64,000 bases of DNA. Source: CAUSKK01 sp963532425. GTDB taxonomy: Bacteria > Pseudomonadota > Gammaproteobacteria > Cardiobacteriales > Cardiobacteriaceae. The stretch is taken from assembly GCA_963532425.1 (NCBI GenBank), contig CAUSKK010000009.1, forward strand, positions 25,729-89,728, given 5' to 3'. Below, piece by piece: positions 1 to 8,847 of the stretch (positions are counted from its first letter, which is position 1; each line of letters begins with the position of its first letter). Under the pieces are notes generated by a model that was not told where the DNA came from, ran no database searches, and was given only the letters and a program-made list of their open reading frames with translations. The position numbers were made by a program, and so were the translations under genes.

Positions 1-752
1 GCAAGAACGAGCGGCTCAGCGCCCTGCGGGTCAAACCGGATAACAAGGTGCTGAAGAAGGACAGCAAGCTTGCCAAGGCCGTCCGGGAGAAGGAGGCCAA
101 GGCCGGCCGGAAGGGTCGCGAGGAGCCGAAGGCGAAGCCACTGCTCAGCAACAGCAAGCGTCTGAAGAACGTGCGCGAGCGTGCCCAGGCCCAGCGCCAG
201 GTGGTGGAACGGCGGCGGCTGGAACGGCGGCCCGCGCCCCTGCGGCGGCCGGTGCGTACGGTGGAGGACGAGAACTTCAACTTCAGCGACGGCCGGGGCG
301 ACCACATCAGCTACCGCACCGGCAGTTTCGGGGGCGGCAGCTATGGCAACGCCAACGGCGCCGGCAGCGGCTACAACAGCAATGCCAGCAATCCGCCCGC
401 GCGCAGCGGCAACGGCGATGCCGGCTATGGCCTCGGCAGCCTAAGCGCTTCGGTCAGCCCAGCCCCGGGGGCCAGTACGCCGGCGCGCAGCAGTGCCAAA
501 ACCAATGAGGCTTTGGCCCAGCAGCGGGCGTCCCTGGGCCGCAAGGCCCGCAAGGGCAGCGGCTTCACGAAGGTGGTGGGGCGCCTGGGGGCCACCAGCA
601 GCGGCGGCCAGATTACCCGCTGCACCATCGGCGGCCAGCGCATCGAAACCGGCTGGTGCAACAGCCACTATCAGCAGAGCCGCAACAAGCTCTGCCAGGC
701 GGTGATGGACAGCAGCGGCAACGTCTTCAGCATCACCTGCGGCAAGAAATAG
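1..752 (+). CDS. Basic low-complexity protein, C-terminal part (5' end outside window)
   Basis: The frame is already open at base 3 and has no credible ribosome-binding site before the GTG at 48, so the gene probably begins upstream of the window. The visible part has three zones: a Lys/Arg/Glu-rich stretch of about 80 residues, a Gly/Ser/Asn/Ala-rich middle, and a C-terminal domain of about 50 residues with four cysteines (in TRCTIGG, GWCNSH, KLCQAV and SITCGKK) that could form two disulfides. I do not recognise the family. The gene ends just before a strong terminator and the first palindrome island. Confidence 0.6.
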   Translation, partial: KNERLSALRVKPDNKVLKKDSKLAKAVREKEAKAGRKGREEPKAKPLLSNSKRLKNVRERAQAQRQVVERRRLERRPAPLRRPVRTVEDENFNFSDGRGDHISYRTGSFGGGSYGNANGAGSGYNSNASNPPARSGNGDAGYGLGSLSASVSPAPGASTPARSSAKTNEALAQQRASLGRKARKGSGFTKVVGRLGATSSGGQITRCTIGGQRIETGWCNSHYQQSRNKLCQAVMDSSGNVFSITCGKK

Positions 753-772
753 CCGCCGCCGCTAGAAAAGCC

Positions 773-799
773 AGCGCCCCTCCGGGGGCGCTTTTTTTT
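773..799 (+). terminator. Rho-independent terminator after the first gene
   Basis: An 8-bp stem (AGCGCCCC with GGGGCGCT) closes a TCCG loop and runs into a T tract, 20 bp after the stop codon of the gene ending at 752. Confidence 0.85.
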
Positions 800-2407
800 A
801 TGGGGAAACTGGCTTGGGCCGGCGGGAAAGAAGCGCTTCGGCCAGGAACGCTTTCCCGGGACCGGAGCGCTTCGATTCCCAACGCCAGAATTTTGCTGAG
901 CCCGGGCTCTGGGTTTAGAGAACGAAGCGCTTCCTCTGCCTGAACGACTAGAAAGACCGAAACGGTTGCAGCGCCGCTATGCGTCGTGCCGCGCTGAAGC
1001 GCTTCCCCCCACCGGACTAGATGGCCACGCCAACTCTAAAAAGAGGGAGCGCTTCGTTCCCGGGGGCCAGCGACCGAAGCGCTTCGTTGTAAAAGACCCG
1101 GCGGGAGCAAGTGCTCCCTCTGTCCAAGCACCGAGTTCGTCCCTCAGCTCAGCCATTGGCCATTCCAAAAGCGAAGCGCTTCCTCCTGAGTGAAGGGACC
1201 CCGGCCCGCTGGCCAAAAACCTAGGGCCCAGGGCCGGAAGCGCTTCCTTTTTAGTTCCTTTGCCAGCCGAGGCACTTCCCCCCAAAAATCCGGGAAACCA
1301 CCCAATCCCGCCGCGCCCCGTTTTTTCAGTGGCTGGCAGAAAGGGGAAGCGCTTCGGCGCCGGCCCACCGGTGAGGCCCCATCAAAGAAAGCACAGCTCC
1401 GGGCCGGAGGCGACAAAACCTTGGGTCTATCTGGGCGGCTGGGGAAGCGCTTCGCCTATAAGTCAATGGCTCCACAACTTTCTAAAAATTATGGCCGGGC
1501 CCAGAGGAAAGCGCTTCCTCCTCGGGCCGGGGGCTGATGCAAAAGGAAGCAACCGAAGCGCTTCGGCTCGGGCGGGCCAGTGGTGTTTTATTTATCAAAA
1601 CCGGCACCGGGCCGGGCGGTGCTTCGGTCGGGTTGGCGAAAGCCCATTTGTTGGATTTCCAGCTTGAAGGCTGGTTTTCAATGAAGCGCTCCCATGTTAG
1701 CCGTTGGCCTCACTAAACGTTTCTAACGAAGCGTTTCGACCTGGGCAAAGCCCGGCCCGACCAATAAAAATGCAGTCCGAGCTAGCGGGGGCAGATGGCT
1801 CGGGCCCGGCGTTTACCCTCGGCACCGGCTTTTTGCTAGTAGTGGCAGGGCCGGGACCAATCCTTTTCAGTGCTTCGACCGGGAAAAAACCCCGGCCCGG
1901 TTGGATTAATCGGCGGCGGGGAAGCGCTTCCCTCCTCGGGACGGGTTCGCGCTGAAGCGCTCTCCCCCTGATGGGCCGGTGCTAACTGGACCGGCGGCCG
2001 GCCGAAGCGCTGCCCTGTCGAAGTCTCCTGCTCCGCCCGAAGCGCTTCGTTCTAGCGGCTGGAATCGAAGCGCTGCCCTTCTTTTCAAACGCTAGAACCT
2101 ACTAGCCCCAGTGCCCTTGCCCAGGGGGAGCGCTTCGGTGGGACGAACCGCCGGCGAGTACTGCGGTTTTCCGGAAGCTAGCCCCGAAGCGCTTTCGCCG
2201 GGCGCCGGTGCAGACCCATGAAGCGCTTCGCTCTGGCAACCCTGATGATTGGGCGGTCGCTGGGAGCAAACGAAGCGCTCCCCTCTCCCACGCAGATTTC
2301 GGAACGAAGCGCTTCCCCGAGGGTCATTTCCTCGGCGGGCAGCGCGCCCCGGCAGTCTGGCTACAGGGAAGCGCTTCGTTTAATTTGAGCCACCGGCGCG
2401 CGGCGCT
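800..2407. repeat. Palindrome island 1 (GAAGCGCTTC array)
   Basis: There is no credible gene here. Exact and near-exact copies of GAAGCGCTTC recur every few tens of bases, separated by unique spacers. Many carry symmetric flanks (CCGAAGCGCTTCGG, AACGAAGCGCTTCGTT). The short open frames exist only because the palindrome has no stop in any frame; they repeat EAL, KRF and SAS. Bases about 1850-2400 are an inverted duplicate of part of island 3. The right end abuts a truncated ATPase gene and a sharp fall in GC. Confidence 0.9.
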
Positions 2408-2626
2408 TCATGCCACCGGCTGGTTTTGCGTTTTCATCTTGAGCAAGTCGCTTTTGCTGCTGTTGCCGGCTACAGCCAGAGCCAGTTGTAGCGCCCAGGA
2501 CGTCTTACCGACACCGCCGGGAGCGATCAGCGCGCCGACGGTTTTTGGGAAAAAACCGGGAAAAATATAGGTGGGAGCTGGCGTTTCCTGTTCGAAAGCC
2601 GCCATAATGTTGATAGCCATGTCCAT
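2408..2626 (-). pseudogene. Truncated P-loop ATPase, RepA/AAA_25-like N-terminal fragment
   Basis: The frame encodes about 72 residues from an ATG at 2626. It holds a clear Walker A motif (GVGKTS) after a strand typical of RepA-type hexameric helicases and AAA_25 ATPases of plasmids and integrative elements (VGALIAPGGVGKTSWALQLA). Such proteins normally exceed 250 residues; this one ends at the edge of palindrome island 1, so Walker B and everything after it is missing. The upstream frame is open back to a copy of the FAGHL stub described nearby. I read it as debris of a mobile element cut off at the island boundary. Confidence 0.6.
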
Positions 2627-2665
2627 AGTTGTTGATCTTATATGGTTAAAAATGGCTAGTTTGCT

Positions 2666-2693
2666 GGATGTTTTGAGATGTCCGGCAAATTTT
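2666..2693 (-). repeat. Toxin-stub repeat, copy 1
   Basis: These 28 bp match 3788-3815 at 27 of 28 positions. On the minus strand both encode KFAGHL followed by K or T and TS. Each copy lies just downstream of an immunity-like gene, as expected for the conserved junction before the variable C-terminal domain in an orphan-toxin array. Confidence 0.75.
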
Positions 2694-2744
2694 TTATCTA
2701 ATCAAATACCCTAGAATTAATGCTTAGGTTAGGTATATTAAATA

Positions 2745-3293
2745 TTACACTTCACAATAGATGCCTCCTCTTTTATATATTTTTATAGTTTTTATTTTTT
2801 GATTCTTTACTATTTCGAGAGAGCATATTTCTTTTGTCCAAATTGCTATACCAATTATGATTTCACCATTTTTATTTTGGACATGAAATTCATCTTCATG
2901 TTCATCAAATATTAAGTTCATCCCCCTTATTTTTGGATATAGAACATCTCCTATATGAAATCATAAAACATTTCCTTTCCAACCATTACCCAAATAAATT
3001 TCTATTAATTTATTATTTCTAAATTTCATTTCTAGCAATTCATCTTTATATATCAAACTTTCGAATATAAATTTATTTGAATTATCCCATTCAAAACCAA
3101 TTTTAAATTTTTTATAAGTAAAATCACCGTCTTTAAATATATTAGATGTAGAAAAACCTACATTATCTCTAATGTTATTAATATATCTTAAATCAAGTTT
3201 ATCAATAACTTCTTCTATTTCTATTCCGAATAAAATCCAGTCATGTCCTACTTCTAAAATTGGTGTACTAAATATATTTATTTTATTATTCAT
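2745..3293 (-). pseudogene. Immunity-protein-like gene interrupted by one in-frame TGA
   Basis: The likely ATG at 3293 overlaps the stop of the upstream toxin remnant (ATGA), the usual arrangement for a toxin/immunity pair; an earlier ATG at 3311 is also possible. The frame runs to a TGA at 2961-2963, then stays open in the same frame to a TAA at 2745. The second half (GDVLYPKIRGMNLIFDEHED and on) has the same AT-rich codon use, so the full protein was probably about 182 residues. The family is not recognised; the immunity role rests on position and size. A single nonsense mutation splits it. Confidence 0.6.
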
Positions 3294-3823
3294 ATTGTTT
3301 TTAGTCTCCATTTTCCTTTTATATATTTAATAGGTCTTCCTAGTGTATCTAGATAAACTTGGTTTTTAGTTATAGTTCCAGGTTCAAAACCAGATTCTGG
3401 ATCTATTACTTTGACAGTTCTCCCATTTCTATATTCAAATTTATAATATGCACCTGATTTATGAGCTCCTCCGCCTTTATGGTATTCGAATAATTTTAAA
3501 CTCTCAGGATGATGATCTAGAGCCTTTTCAAAAAACTTGCCTTTAGTTTCTATGGGTATAAAGATTCTTGCGTTTCCAGAAGAAGATGCTTTTAGTGGCC
3601 CTTCGATGAAATTAAAACTTCCATTCTAAGTCTATCTATTACTCTCAGGTGATTTTCCCCAGACCTGAGAAAATAATTTTGGACGACCACCAAGCTGTGC
3701 ATAATTTTCTCTCAGTAAGTATCTATTTATTATAGAGCTGGGAGGAATACTTCCATCTATAGAGTTTTCCGTAATGGAATCTTTACCGGATGTTGTGAGA
3801 TGTCCGGCAAATTTTGTATTCAA
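3290..3823 (-). pseudogene. Orphan polymorphic-toxin C-terminal module with internal stops
   Basis: The frame begins with the conserved FAGHL stub, with only a TTG as possible start, and continues through NRYLLRENYAQLGGRPKLF to a TAG at 3632. A second TAG follows two codons on, and the same frame is then open to 3290. The last part contains EYHKGGGAHKSGAYYKFEYR and GRPIKYIKGKWR, which look like a compact secreted-toxin domain. The lack of a normal start, the repeat stub and the overlapping downstream immunity gene match orphan modules of CDI, Rhs or Maf loci. The toxin activity is not identifiable by eye. Confidence 0.6.
3788..3815 (-). repeat. Toxin-stub repeat, copy 2
   Basis: Matches 2666-2693 at 27 of 28 positions. 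It lies between the DUF596-like immunity gene and the toxin remnant that it opens. Confidence 0.75.
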
Positions 3824-3847
3824 TCGGCATAGTAATAACTGCCATCG

Positions 3848-4210
3848 TCATTTTTCCATCCTATAAATTACTGGGCAGTTAATATACCACCAAGAATTAT
3901 CTATATCCTTTTCTGGGATATTTTCGTCATATCCTATAGGAAAGGAATTATATAAAGCATTTAATTGCGTTTCTATATCTGATGCATTGAGAATATTGTT
4001 TTTTTCTTCTGAAAATCCATTATCAACAAATAATAATTTAATTTCACCTTTATTCATTAGATACCTTAATATACTCATGAATATTATTTTTGCATCCTCA
4101 ATGCTAATATTAATGTCTTTATCATCATAAAATTGTATTAAGTTAAATATAAAGCGTATATGATGATATCTACATGACTCTATAATACTTTCGTAATCTA
4201 TTTTACACAT
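3848..4210 (-). CDS. DUF596-like putative immunity protein
   Basis: A 120-residue AT-rich acidic protein. The middle (EDAKIIFMSILRYLMNKGEIKL) and the end (WWYINCPVIY) resemble the small DUF596 family, which often sits in toxin/immunity loci. It starts 10 bp after the end of the SUKH-like pseudogene. The last five residues may follow a frameshift: one base away, the frame gives GWKNDDGSYYYAD and then a stop, a more natural family ending. Its neighbours are all broken, so it may be the only near-intact immunity gene left. The immunity role is inferred. Confidence 0.55.
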   Translation of the reverse strand: MCKIDYESIIESCRYHHIRFIFNLIQFYDDKDINISIEDAKIIFMSILRYLMNKGEIKLLFVDNGFSEEKNNILNASDIETQLNALYNSFPIGYDENIPEKDIDNSWWYINCPVIYRMEK

Positions 4211-4220
4211 TACTTAATAT

Positions 4221-4699
4221 TCAATTCTCAAATTTAATTTCAATATTAGTTCCACTTTTTAAGTTGGATAAGCGCCGATTAAATCCATTATTATTCTTTA
4301 TAGCAATATCTATTGTAAATTTTGTATTTGAAGTTTTGCTGAAGATGATCCTGTTCTAAGATTAACGGAACTGGAATTAAAATCATATATTTTTCCATCT
4401 TCTTTATTTATACAGCATGGATCCATTCCATTCGTGTGGTCTAGAAAATGGCATGCATCTATAGGTAATTCTTTTGTCAACAAAGAATTAGAATAAAAGA
4501 TTTTATCATCTTAAATGAGTAATCGATTTTTAGTTCACTAAGAAAATAAGGATTGCTACCTCCAAATTTTTCTAAAAAATCTACATGTTCATTTCGATAT
4601 GGAGCATTTAAGTCATTAAATAATTCTAATATTTCACTTCTTCTTACTGGGTGAATATCATCACAATATTTGATTAGATTATTAATAACTATTTTTCAT
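4221..4699 (-). pseudogene. SUKH (SMI1/KNR4)-like immunity gene with frameshifts
   Basis: Joining frames on the minus strand gives a coherent protein of about 155 residues: KIVINNLIKYCDDIHPVRRS, then NEHVDFLEKFGGSNPYFLSE, then NSLLTKELPIDACHFLDHT, then NNNGFNRRLSNLKSGTNIEI. The FLEKFGG motif is typical of the SUKH immunity superfamily. Three single-base shifts break it: after the ATG at 4699, near 4510 and near 4330. It lies between a toxin C-terminus upstream and the DUF596-like gene downstream. Confidence 0.55.
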
Positions 4700-4705
4700 T
4701 ATGCA

Positions 4706-4897
4706 TTAATGAATATCCTTATTTTTATTGGCTAATTTATGATAGAAAGGCATATTAATAGTACAAGTTTCACAATGTTTTATAAGGTCATCATATTTAT
4801 GACCATTACCCATTAAAGAGTATGGATTTTTACTAGCCCCACGCCAAATAATAGCTGATCCCGTTGCTGTTGATGGTGCCGCGATTGTGCTAAGCAT
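4706..4897 (-). pseudogene. C-terminal remnant of a polymorphic toxin
   Basis: A short AT-rich frame ends in KNPYSLMGNGHKYDDLIKHC, a likely effector tail, just upstream of the SUKH-like immunity pseudogene. Moving upstream, the reading becomes GC-rich palindrome-island sequence near 4900, so the rest of the toxin has been lost at that boundary. The His/Cys-containing tail suggests a catalytic or metal-binding end, but the activity cannot be named. Confidence 0.45.
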
Positions 4898-4899
4898 TG

Positions 4900-5812
4900 C
4901 GGCCCTGGCTCGTTCGGGGTGGCGAGCCGCCGGCGAAGCAACCGACACCGTCGGGCCGCAACCGCTTCGGCCGGGGCGGTCGTTGGGAGCAAACGAAGCG
5001 CTCCCCTTTCCCACGCAAATTCCGGAACGAAGCGCTTCGGTCTAACTCCCAAAATTAGCAGCCGGCGGGCTTGGCCCGGCTTCCCTATGCGCTTCACCCC
5101 CGAGAAGCTTGTTTTAGGGGAGCGCTTCCATTCGATGAAACAGCAGAGAAATGCAGTAGTTTTCTGGGCCGGCGCCACCGAAGCGCTCCGCCGGGAAAAG
5201 CTTCATAAGCCCGAAGCGCTCCGGCCGCCGGGGCCACTGCCGCCGCCCGTTTTTTCAGTGGCTGGCGAAAAGAGGAAGGTCCCGTTCCAACGGTGGTTTC
5301 CGGTGAAGCGCTTCGGTGCTGGCGAGCCGGTGCCAGCCGCACGACCCCACTTCACTTCAGTGAACGACAGCGGTTTCCGGACGGCTGACAACGAGGCGCT
5401 TGCCCATTTGAATGGCGAGAGCCGGCTAAGGGGTAAAGCAAACGACCCGCGAAACGAAGCGCTTCACTCTGGAAACGGCCCCGCCCCGGTTCGCTAAAAC
5501 CGAAGCGCTTCGCGGGCCTGAATTCGACCCGTCCCCAATTAAAACAGCTCCGACAAACGAAGCGCTTTGTTCTTAAACTCCAGCTGGAAGCGCTTTGCTA
5601 GGAGCAGAGCTTTTTCGACGGAAGCGCTTCCCCTGAACCTGTTTTCCCCGGCCCAGCCGGCTAAAACCGAAGCGCTCCCTTCGCTGCAATTTCAGGAATG
5701 AAGCGCTTCCCGCCGGGGGAATGGCCATTGGCAAAACGTTTCGGCCCGGGAATAGCCCTGGCGGGATTAGGGGGAAGCGCTGGCTCGCGGCGCCATCCTG
5801 ATTTGAGGGCGT
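4900..5812. repeat. Palindrome island 2
   Basis: No credible gene. GAAGCGCTTC and near variants recur throughout. Bases 4974-5038 match 2251-2315 of island 1 over the same 65-bp length, and the match ends at a palindrome. The left edge coincides with the jump from AT-rich toxin debris to GC-rich DNA; the right edge is the ptsI terminator. Confidence 0.85.
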
Positions 5813-5836
5813 AAAAAAGCCGGGTCTGAACCCGGC
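5813..5836 (-). terminator. Terminator of ptsI
   Basis: On the minus strand, GCCGGGT pairs with ACCCGGC around a 4-base loop and is followed by six T, 20 bp beyond the ptsI stop. Confidence 0.85.
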
Positions 5837-5856
5837 CTTTGCTTAGTGGGAAAGGG

Positions 5857-7566
5857 CTAGTCCGCCAGCAGGGCGCGCACCTCGGCGCCGCTGTTCAGGG
5901 TGATGGCCTTTTCCAGCAGCCCCCGGCACTGGGCGTAGCTAAGCTTACTCAGGTGGTATTTCACCGCCGGCAGCTGTTTGCCGCTGATGGAAATTTCATC
6001 GAAGCCCAGGCCCACCAGCAGTTTCAGTGCCTCCAGCTGGCCGCCCATTTCGCCGCAGATGCCCACGTCGATTTTGGCGGCATGGGCGGCGTCGCAGGTC
6101 ATCTTCATCAGGCGCAGCACCGCCGGGTGCAGGCTGTCGTAGAGCTGGCTGATTTTCGTATTGCCCCGGTCGCTGGCCAGGGTGTACTGGGTCAGGTCGT
6201 TGGTGCCGATGGAGAAGAAATCCGCCACCCGGGCCAGCTGGTCGGCAATCAGCGCCGCCGCCGGGGTTTCAATCATGATGCCCACCTTCAGATTCGGATT
6301 GTGGTTGCGACCCTCCTCGTCCAGCAGCTTGGCCTGGCGCTGGATTTCACCTTTGACCCAAAGCAGCTCGTCCACATTGACAATCATCGGAATCATCACC
6401 CACAAATCGCCGTAGGCGGCGGCGCGAATGGCGGCGCGAATCTGGGCGGTGAAAATGTCGTGGGCCTCGGCATACATCCGCACGCCGCGCCAGCCGAGGA
6501 AGGGGTTTTCCTCCTTGGGAAAGTTGATGTAGGGCAGGGGTTTATCGCCGCCGATGTCGAGCAGGCGCAGGATGACGGTCTTGCCCTTCAGATGTTCGGC
6601 CACCTGGCGGTAGATTTTGTACTGGGCGTCCTCGCTGGGCGCCTGGCTGGCCTCCATGAAGAGGAATTCGCTGCGGAACAGGCCGATGCCGTCGCTGCCG
6701 TTGGCCTCAATCAGATGCAAATCATTGGGCGAACCGATGTTGCTGTAGAGGCCGAAATGGCGGCCGTCGGTGGTGGTGGCCGGCTGGCCGTAGAGTTTGG
6801 CGTACTCGGCCTTCTCCGCCAGCTTCTGCTGGTGTTTCTGCCGGTATTTCTCGGCCTCCTCGGCGCTGGGATTGACCACCAGCTTGCCGCTGTCGCCGTC
6901 GATGATGACCTTTTCGCCGCTCTTGACCAGGCCCAGGGCGCCGGCCAGTCCCATCACCGCCGGCATGCCCAGATTGCGGGCGAGAATGGCCACGTGGCTG
7001 GTCAGGCCGCCCTGTTCAAGGACGAAGCCGCGCACCTTGTCCGGGTCGAGCTGGGCCGTCTCCGAGGGGGTCAAATCGCCGGCGAAGATGATGCTGTCCA
7101 GCGGTGCGCTGGCCAGGGAGGCGAAGGGCAGGCCGTTCAGGGCCAGGAGCAAATTGTTCTGCAAATCAAGGAACTCGGCGGCGCGCTCGCGCAGATACTC
7201 ATCGTCGAGGGCCCGCATGGTTTCGGCGGCCTCGTCCAGATACTGCTTGACGGCGGCGCTGGCGGTTTTGTGTTCGTTGCGAATCAGGGCCTGCACGTCC
7301 TTGAGCAGCTCATCGTCGCCGAGCAGCTCCCGGTGGCTTTCAAAGATGGCGGCGTCGTGTTCGCCCTGTTTCTCCAGCACACGCTGGTAGAGCGTGGCCA
7401 GATGCTCATCCACCCGGGCCCGGGCGTTGAGGAAGGCCTGGATTTCGCCGTCCACCTCGGTGGCGGCGATGGTGCGGTTGTCAATGTTCGGGGTCTGGGG
7501 GGCAAATATCCAGGCCTGGCCGGTGGCGATGCCGGTGGAGGCACCTAATCCTTTGTGTTCTTTCAT
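5857..7566 (-). CDS. ptsI: PTS enzyme I (phosphoenolpyruvate-protein phosphotransferase)
   Basis: Cytoplasmic enzyme that takes phosphate from phosphoenolpyruvate and passes it to HPr. The 569-residue product has the usual length. The phospho-histidine motif GGLTSHVAILARNLGMPAV places the active His at about residue 191 (189 in E. coli). The PEP-binding barrel shows GLFRSEFLFM, GWRGVRMY and GICGEMGGQ. The ATG at 7566 is chosen because AGGAG lies just upstream; an earlier ATG at 7593 falls inside the upstream terminator. It follows ptsH on the same strand, and no crr gene follows, a palindrome island does. Confidence 0.96.
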   Translation of the reverse strand: MKEHKGLGASTGIATGQAWIFAPQTPNIDNRTIAATEVDGEIQAFLNARARVDEHLATLYQRVLEKQGEHDAAIFESHRELLGDDELLKDVQALIRNEHKTASAAVKQYLDEAAETMRALDDEYLRERAAEFLDLQNNLLLALNGLPFASLASAPLDSIIFAGDLTPSETAQLDPDKVRGFVLEQGGLTSHVAILARNLGMPAVMGLAGALGLVKSGEKVIIDGDSGKLVVNPSAEEAEKYRQKHQQKLAEKAEYAKLYGQPATTTDGRHFGLYSNIGSPNDLHLIEANGSDGIGLFRSEFLFMEASQAPSEDAQYKIYRQVAEHLKGKTVILRLLDIGGDKPLPYINFPKEENPFLGWRGVRMYAEAHDIFTAQIRAAIRAAAYGDLWVMIPMIVNVDELLWVKGEIQRQAKLLDEEGRNHNPNLKVGIMIETPAAALIADQLARVADFFSIGTNDLTQYTLASDRGNTKISQLYDSLHPAVLRLMKMTCDAAHAAKIDVGICGEMGGQLEALKLLVGLGFDEISISGKQLPAVKYHLSKLSYAQCRGLLEKAITLNSGAEVRALLAD

Positions 7567-7578
7567 GATAATTCTCCT

Positions 7579-7604
7579 AAAAAAAAACGCCACCGATGGT
7601 GGCG
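7579..7604 (-). terminator. Intercistronic terminator/attenuator between ptsH and ptsI
   Basis: On the minus strand, CGCCACC pairs with GGTGGCG around ATC and is followed by nine T. The AGGAG of ptsI begins almost directly after the T run, so only read-through transcripts would carry ptsI. This could set an HPr:EI ratio above one. Confidence 0.75.
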
Positions 7605-7619
7605 CCTGTTTGCTGTGGC

Positions 7620-7880
7620 TTAGTCGTCGAGGTTTTTCAGGTAGTTCACCATGGCCTCCAGCGCCGCGACCTCATCGCTGCCTTCGGTTACGATGGTGAT
7701 TTGGTCGTTCTGGCTGATGCCAGCCTGCATCAGCTTCAGCAGGGATTTGCCCGGATAGCTCTTGCCGTCCTTGGTTACGGAAACTTCGCTTTCGAAAGTT
7801 TTCGCCAGTTGCACGAAGTCTTTGCCGGGACGGGCATGAAGGCCAGAAGGATTGCTCACGGTTACGGTCTGTTGTTGCAT
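7620..7880 (-). CDS. ptsH: HPr phosphocarrier protein
   Basis: Small cytoplasmic carrier (86 residues) that relays phosphate from enzyme I to EIIA proteins. The active histidine is His15 in SGLHARP, and Ser46 is conserved in GKSLLKLM, the site used by HPr kinase in organisms that have it. The ATG at 7880 has AGGAC upstream; a frame extending to 7925 would add an unrelated leader. It lies upstream of ptsI and is divergent from lgt, so the 87 bp between the two starts must hold both promoters. Confidence 0.96.
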   Translation of the reverse strand: MQQQTVTVSNPSGLHARPGKDFVQLAKTFESEVSVTKDGKSYPGKSLLKLMQAGISQNDQITIVTEGSDEVAALEAMVNYLKNLDD

Positions 7881-7967
7881 GGTGCGTTGTCCTTTAGGGT
7901 TTGAAATTGAGGACAAATTTATCACATTAGGCTATGATTTGCCCTTTATTATTTCGTCATTTTCACC

Positions 7968-8774
7968 ATGAATTTTCCCGCCATAGACCCCTATATTTTT
8001 CAATTAAACATTCCTTTTTTGAATTTTACGTTGCGGCCCAGTTGGTACGGATTTATGTATGTTTGTGCCTTCGGCGCCTTCTATTTTTTATCGCTCCAAC
8101 GGCGGGAACGATACGGCTGGAGTCAGAAGGAAGTGAGCGACTATCTGACCTATATTATGTTTGGCGTTGTGCTCGGCGGCCGCATCGGCTACTGCGTCTT
8201 TCCCTACGGCTGGGAGTACTGGTCGCGGGACTGGACCTATATCTTCCGCATCTGGCAGGGCGGCATGTCCTTTCATGGTGGTTTACTCGGCGTGGTGGTG
8301 GCCTCCTGGCTCTTCGCGCGCAAAAGCCAGCGCTCCTTCTGGGCGGTGGCGGACTTCGTCTCCATGTCGGCGGCCACCGGCCTGTTCTGCGGCCGCCTGG
8401 GCAACTTCATCAACGGCGAACTCTGGGGCCGAACCACCGACGTGCCCTGGGCCATGATTTTTCCCGGTGCCGGCCCCCAGCCGCGCCATCCGAGCCAGCT
8501 CTACGAGGCCTTCTTTGAAGGCATCGTGCTTTTTCTCATCATGTGGTGCTACACCGCCAAACCCAAACCCCTGGGCCGCCCCAGCGGCCTCTTCCTACTC
8601 GGCTACGGCCTGTTCCGCAGTGCCATTGAATTTTTCCGCGAGCCGGACGCCCAGCTAAGCTACTACTTCCACTGGCTGACCATGGGCCAAATCCTCTCGC
8701 TGCCGATGATTGTCATCGGCGCCTATCTGCTCTGGCGGCCATTGCCTCCGACCTCTTCCCCGAGCGCTTCCTGA
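7968..8774 (+). CDS. lgt: Prolipoprotein diacylglyceryl transferase
   Basis: Inner-membrane enzyme that transfers diacylglyceryl from phosphatidylglycerol to the lipobox cysteine of prolipoproteins. The 268-residue product has seven or so hydrophobic segments and the signature GGMSFHGGLLG (His103) followed by CGRLGNFINGELWGR (Arg143), numbering equal to E. coli. The last residues, SPSAS, are encoded by a palindrome copy, and the stop codon is the loop of a palindrome-built terminator. DUF29, thyA and mrcB follow. Confidence 0.96.
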   Translation: MNFPAIDPYIFQLNIPFLNFTLRPSWYGFMYVCAFGAFYFLSLQRRERYGWSQKEVSDYLTYIMFGVVLGGRIGYCVFPYGWEYWSRDWTYIFRIWQGGMSFHGGLLGVVVASWLFARKSQRSFWAVADFVSMSAATGLFCGRLGNFINGELWGRTTDVPWAMIFPGAGPQPRHPSQLYEAFFEGIVLFLIMWCYTAKPKPLGRPSGLFLLGYGLFRSAIEFFREPDAQLSYYFHWLTMGQILSLPMIVIGAYLLWRPLPPTSSPSAS

Positions 8775-8793
8775 GGGAGCGCTTCGATTTTTT
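8763..8793 (+). terminator. lgt terminator built from two palindrome copies
   Basis: AGCGCTTCC (8763-8771) pairs with GGGAGCGCT (8775-8783), with one G-T pair, around the loop TGA, which is the lgt stop codon. A run of T follows at 8788. Confidence 0.65.
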
Positions 8794-8847
8794 CTATTGT
8801 CTGTGTCCTGTCGCCCCGGCGGCAGCGCTTGATACCGGAGATTCCCC

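Noticed and set aside
800..2407. DNA uptake sequence array
   Set aside because: Known uptake sequences are oriented and not perfect palindromes. A role in uptake cannot be excluded but nothing here supports it.
5839..7548. A 569-codon plus-strand frame opposite ptsI
   Set aside because: It is the antisense shadow of ptsI, caused by high GC; the minus-strand product has every enzyme I motif.
7881..7967. CRP site between ptsH and lgt
   Set aside because: A TGTGA half-site is present, but the other half does not match TCACA at the right spacing.
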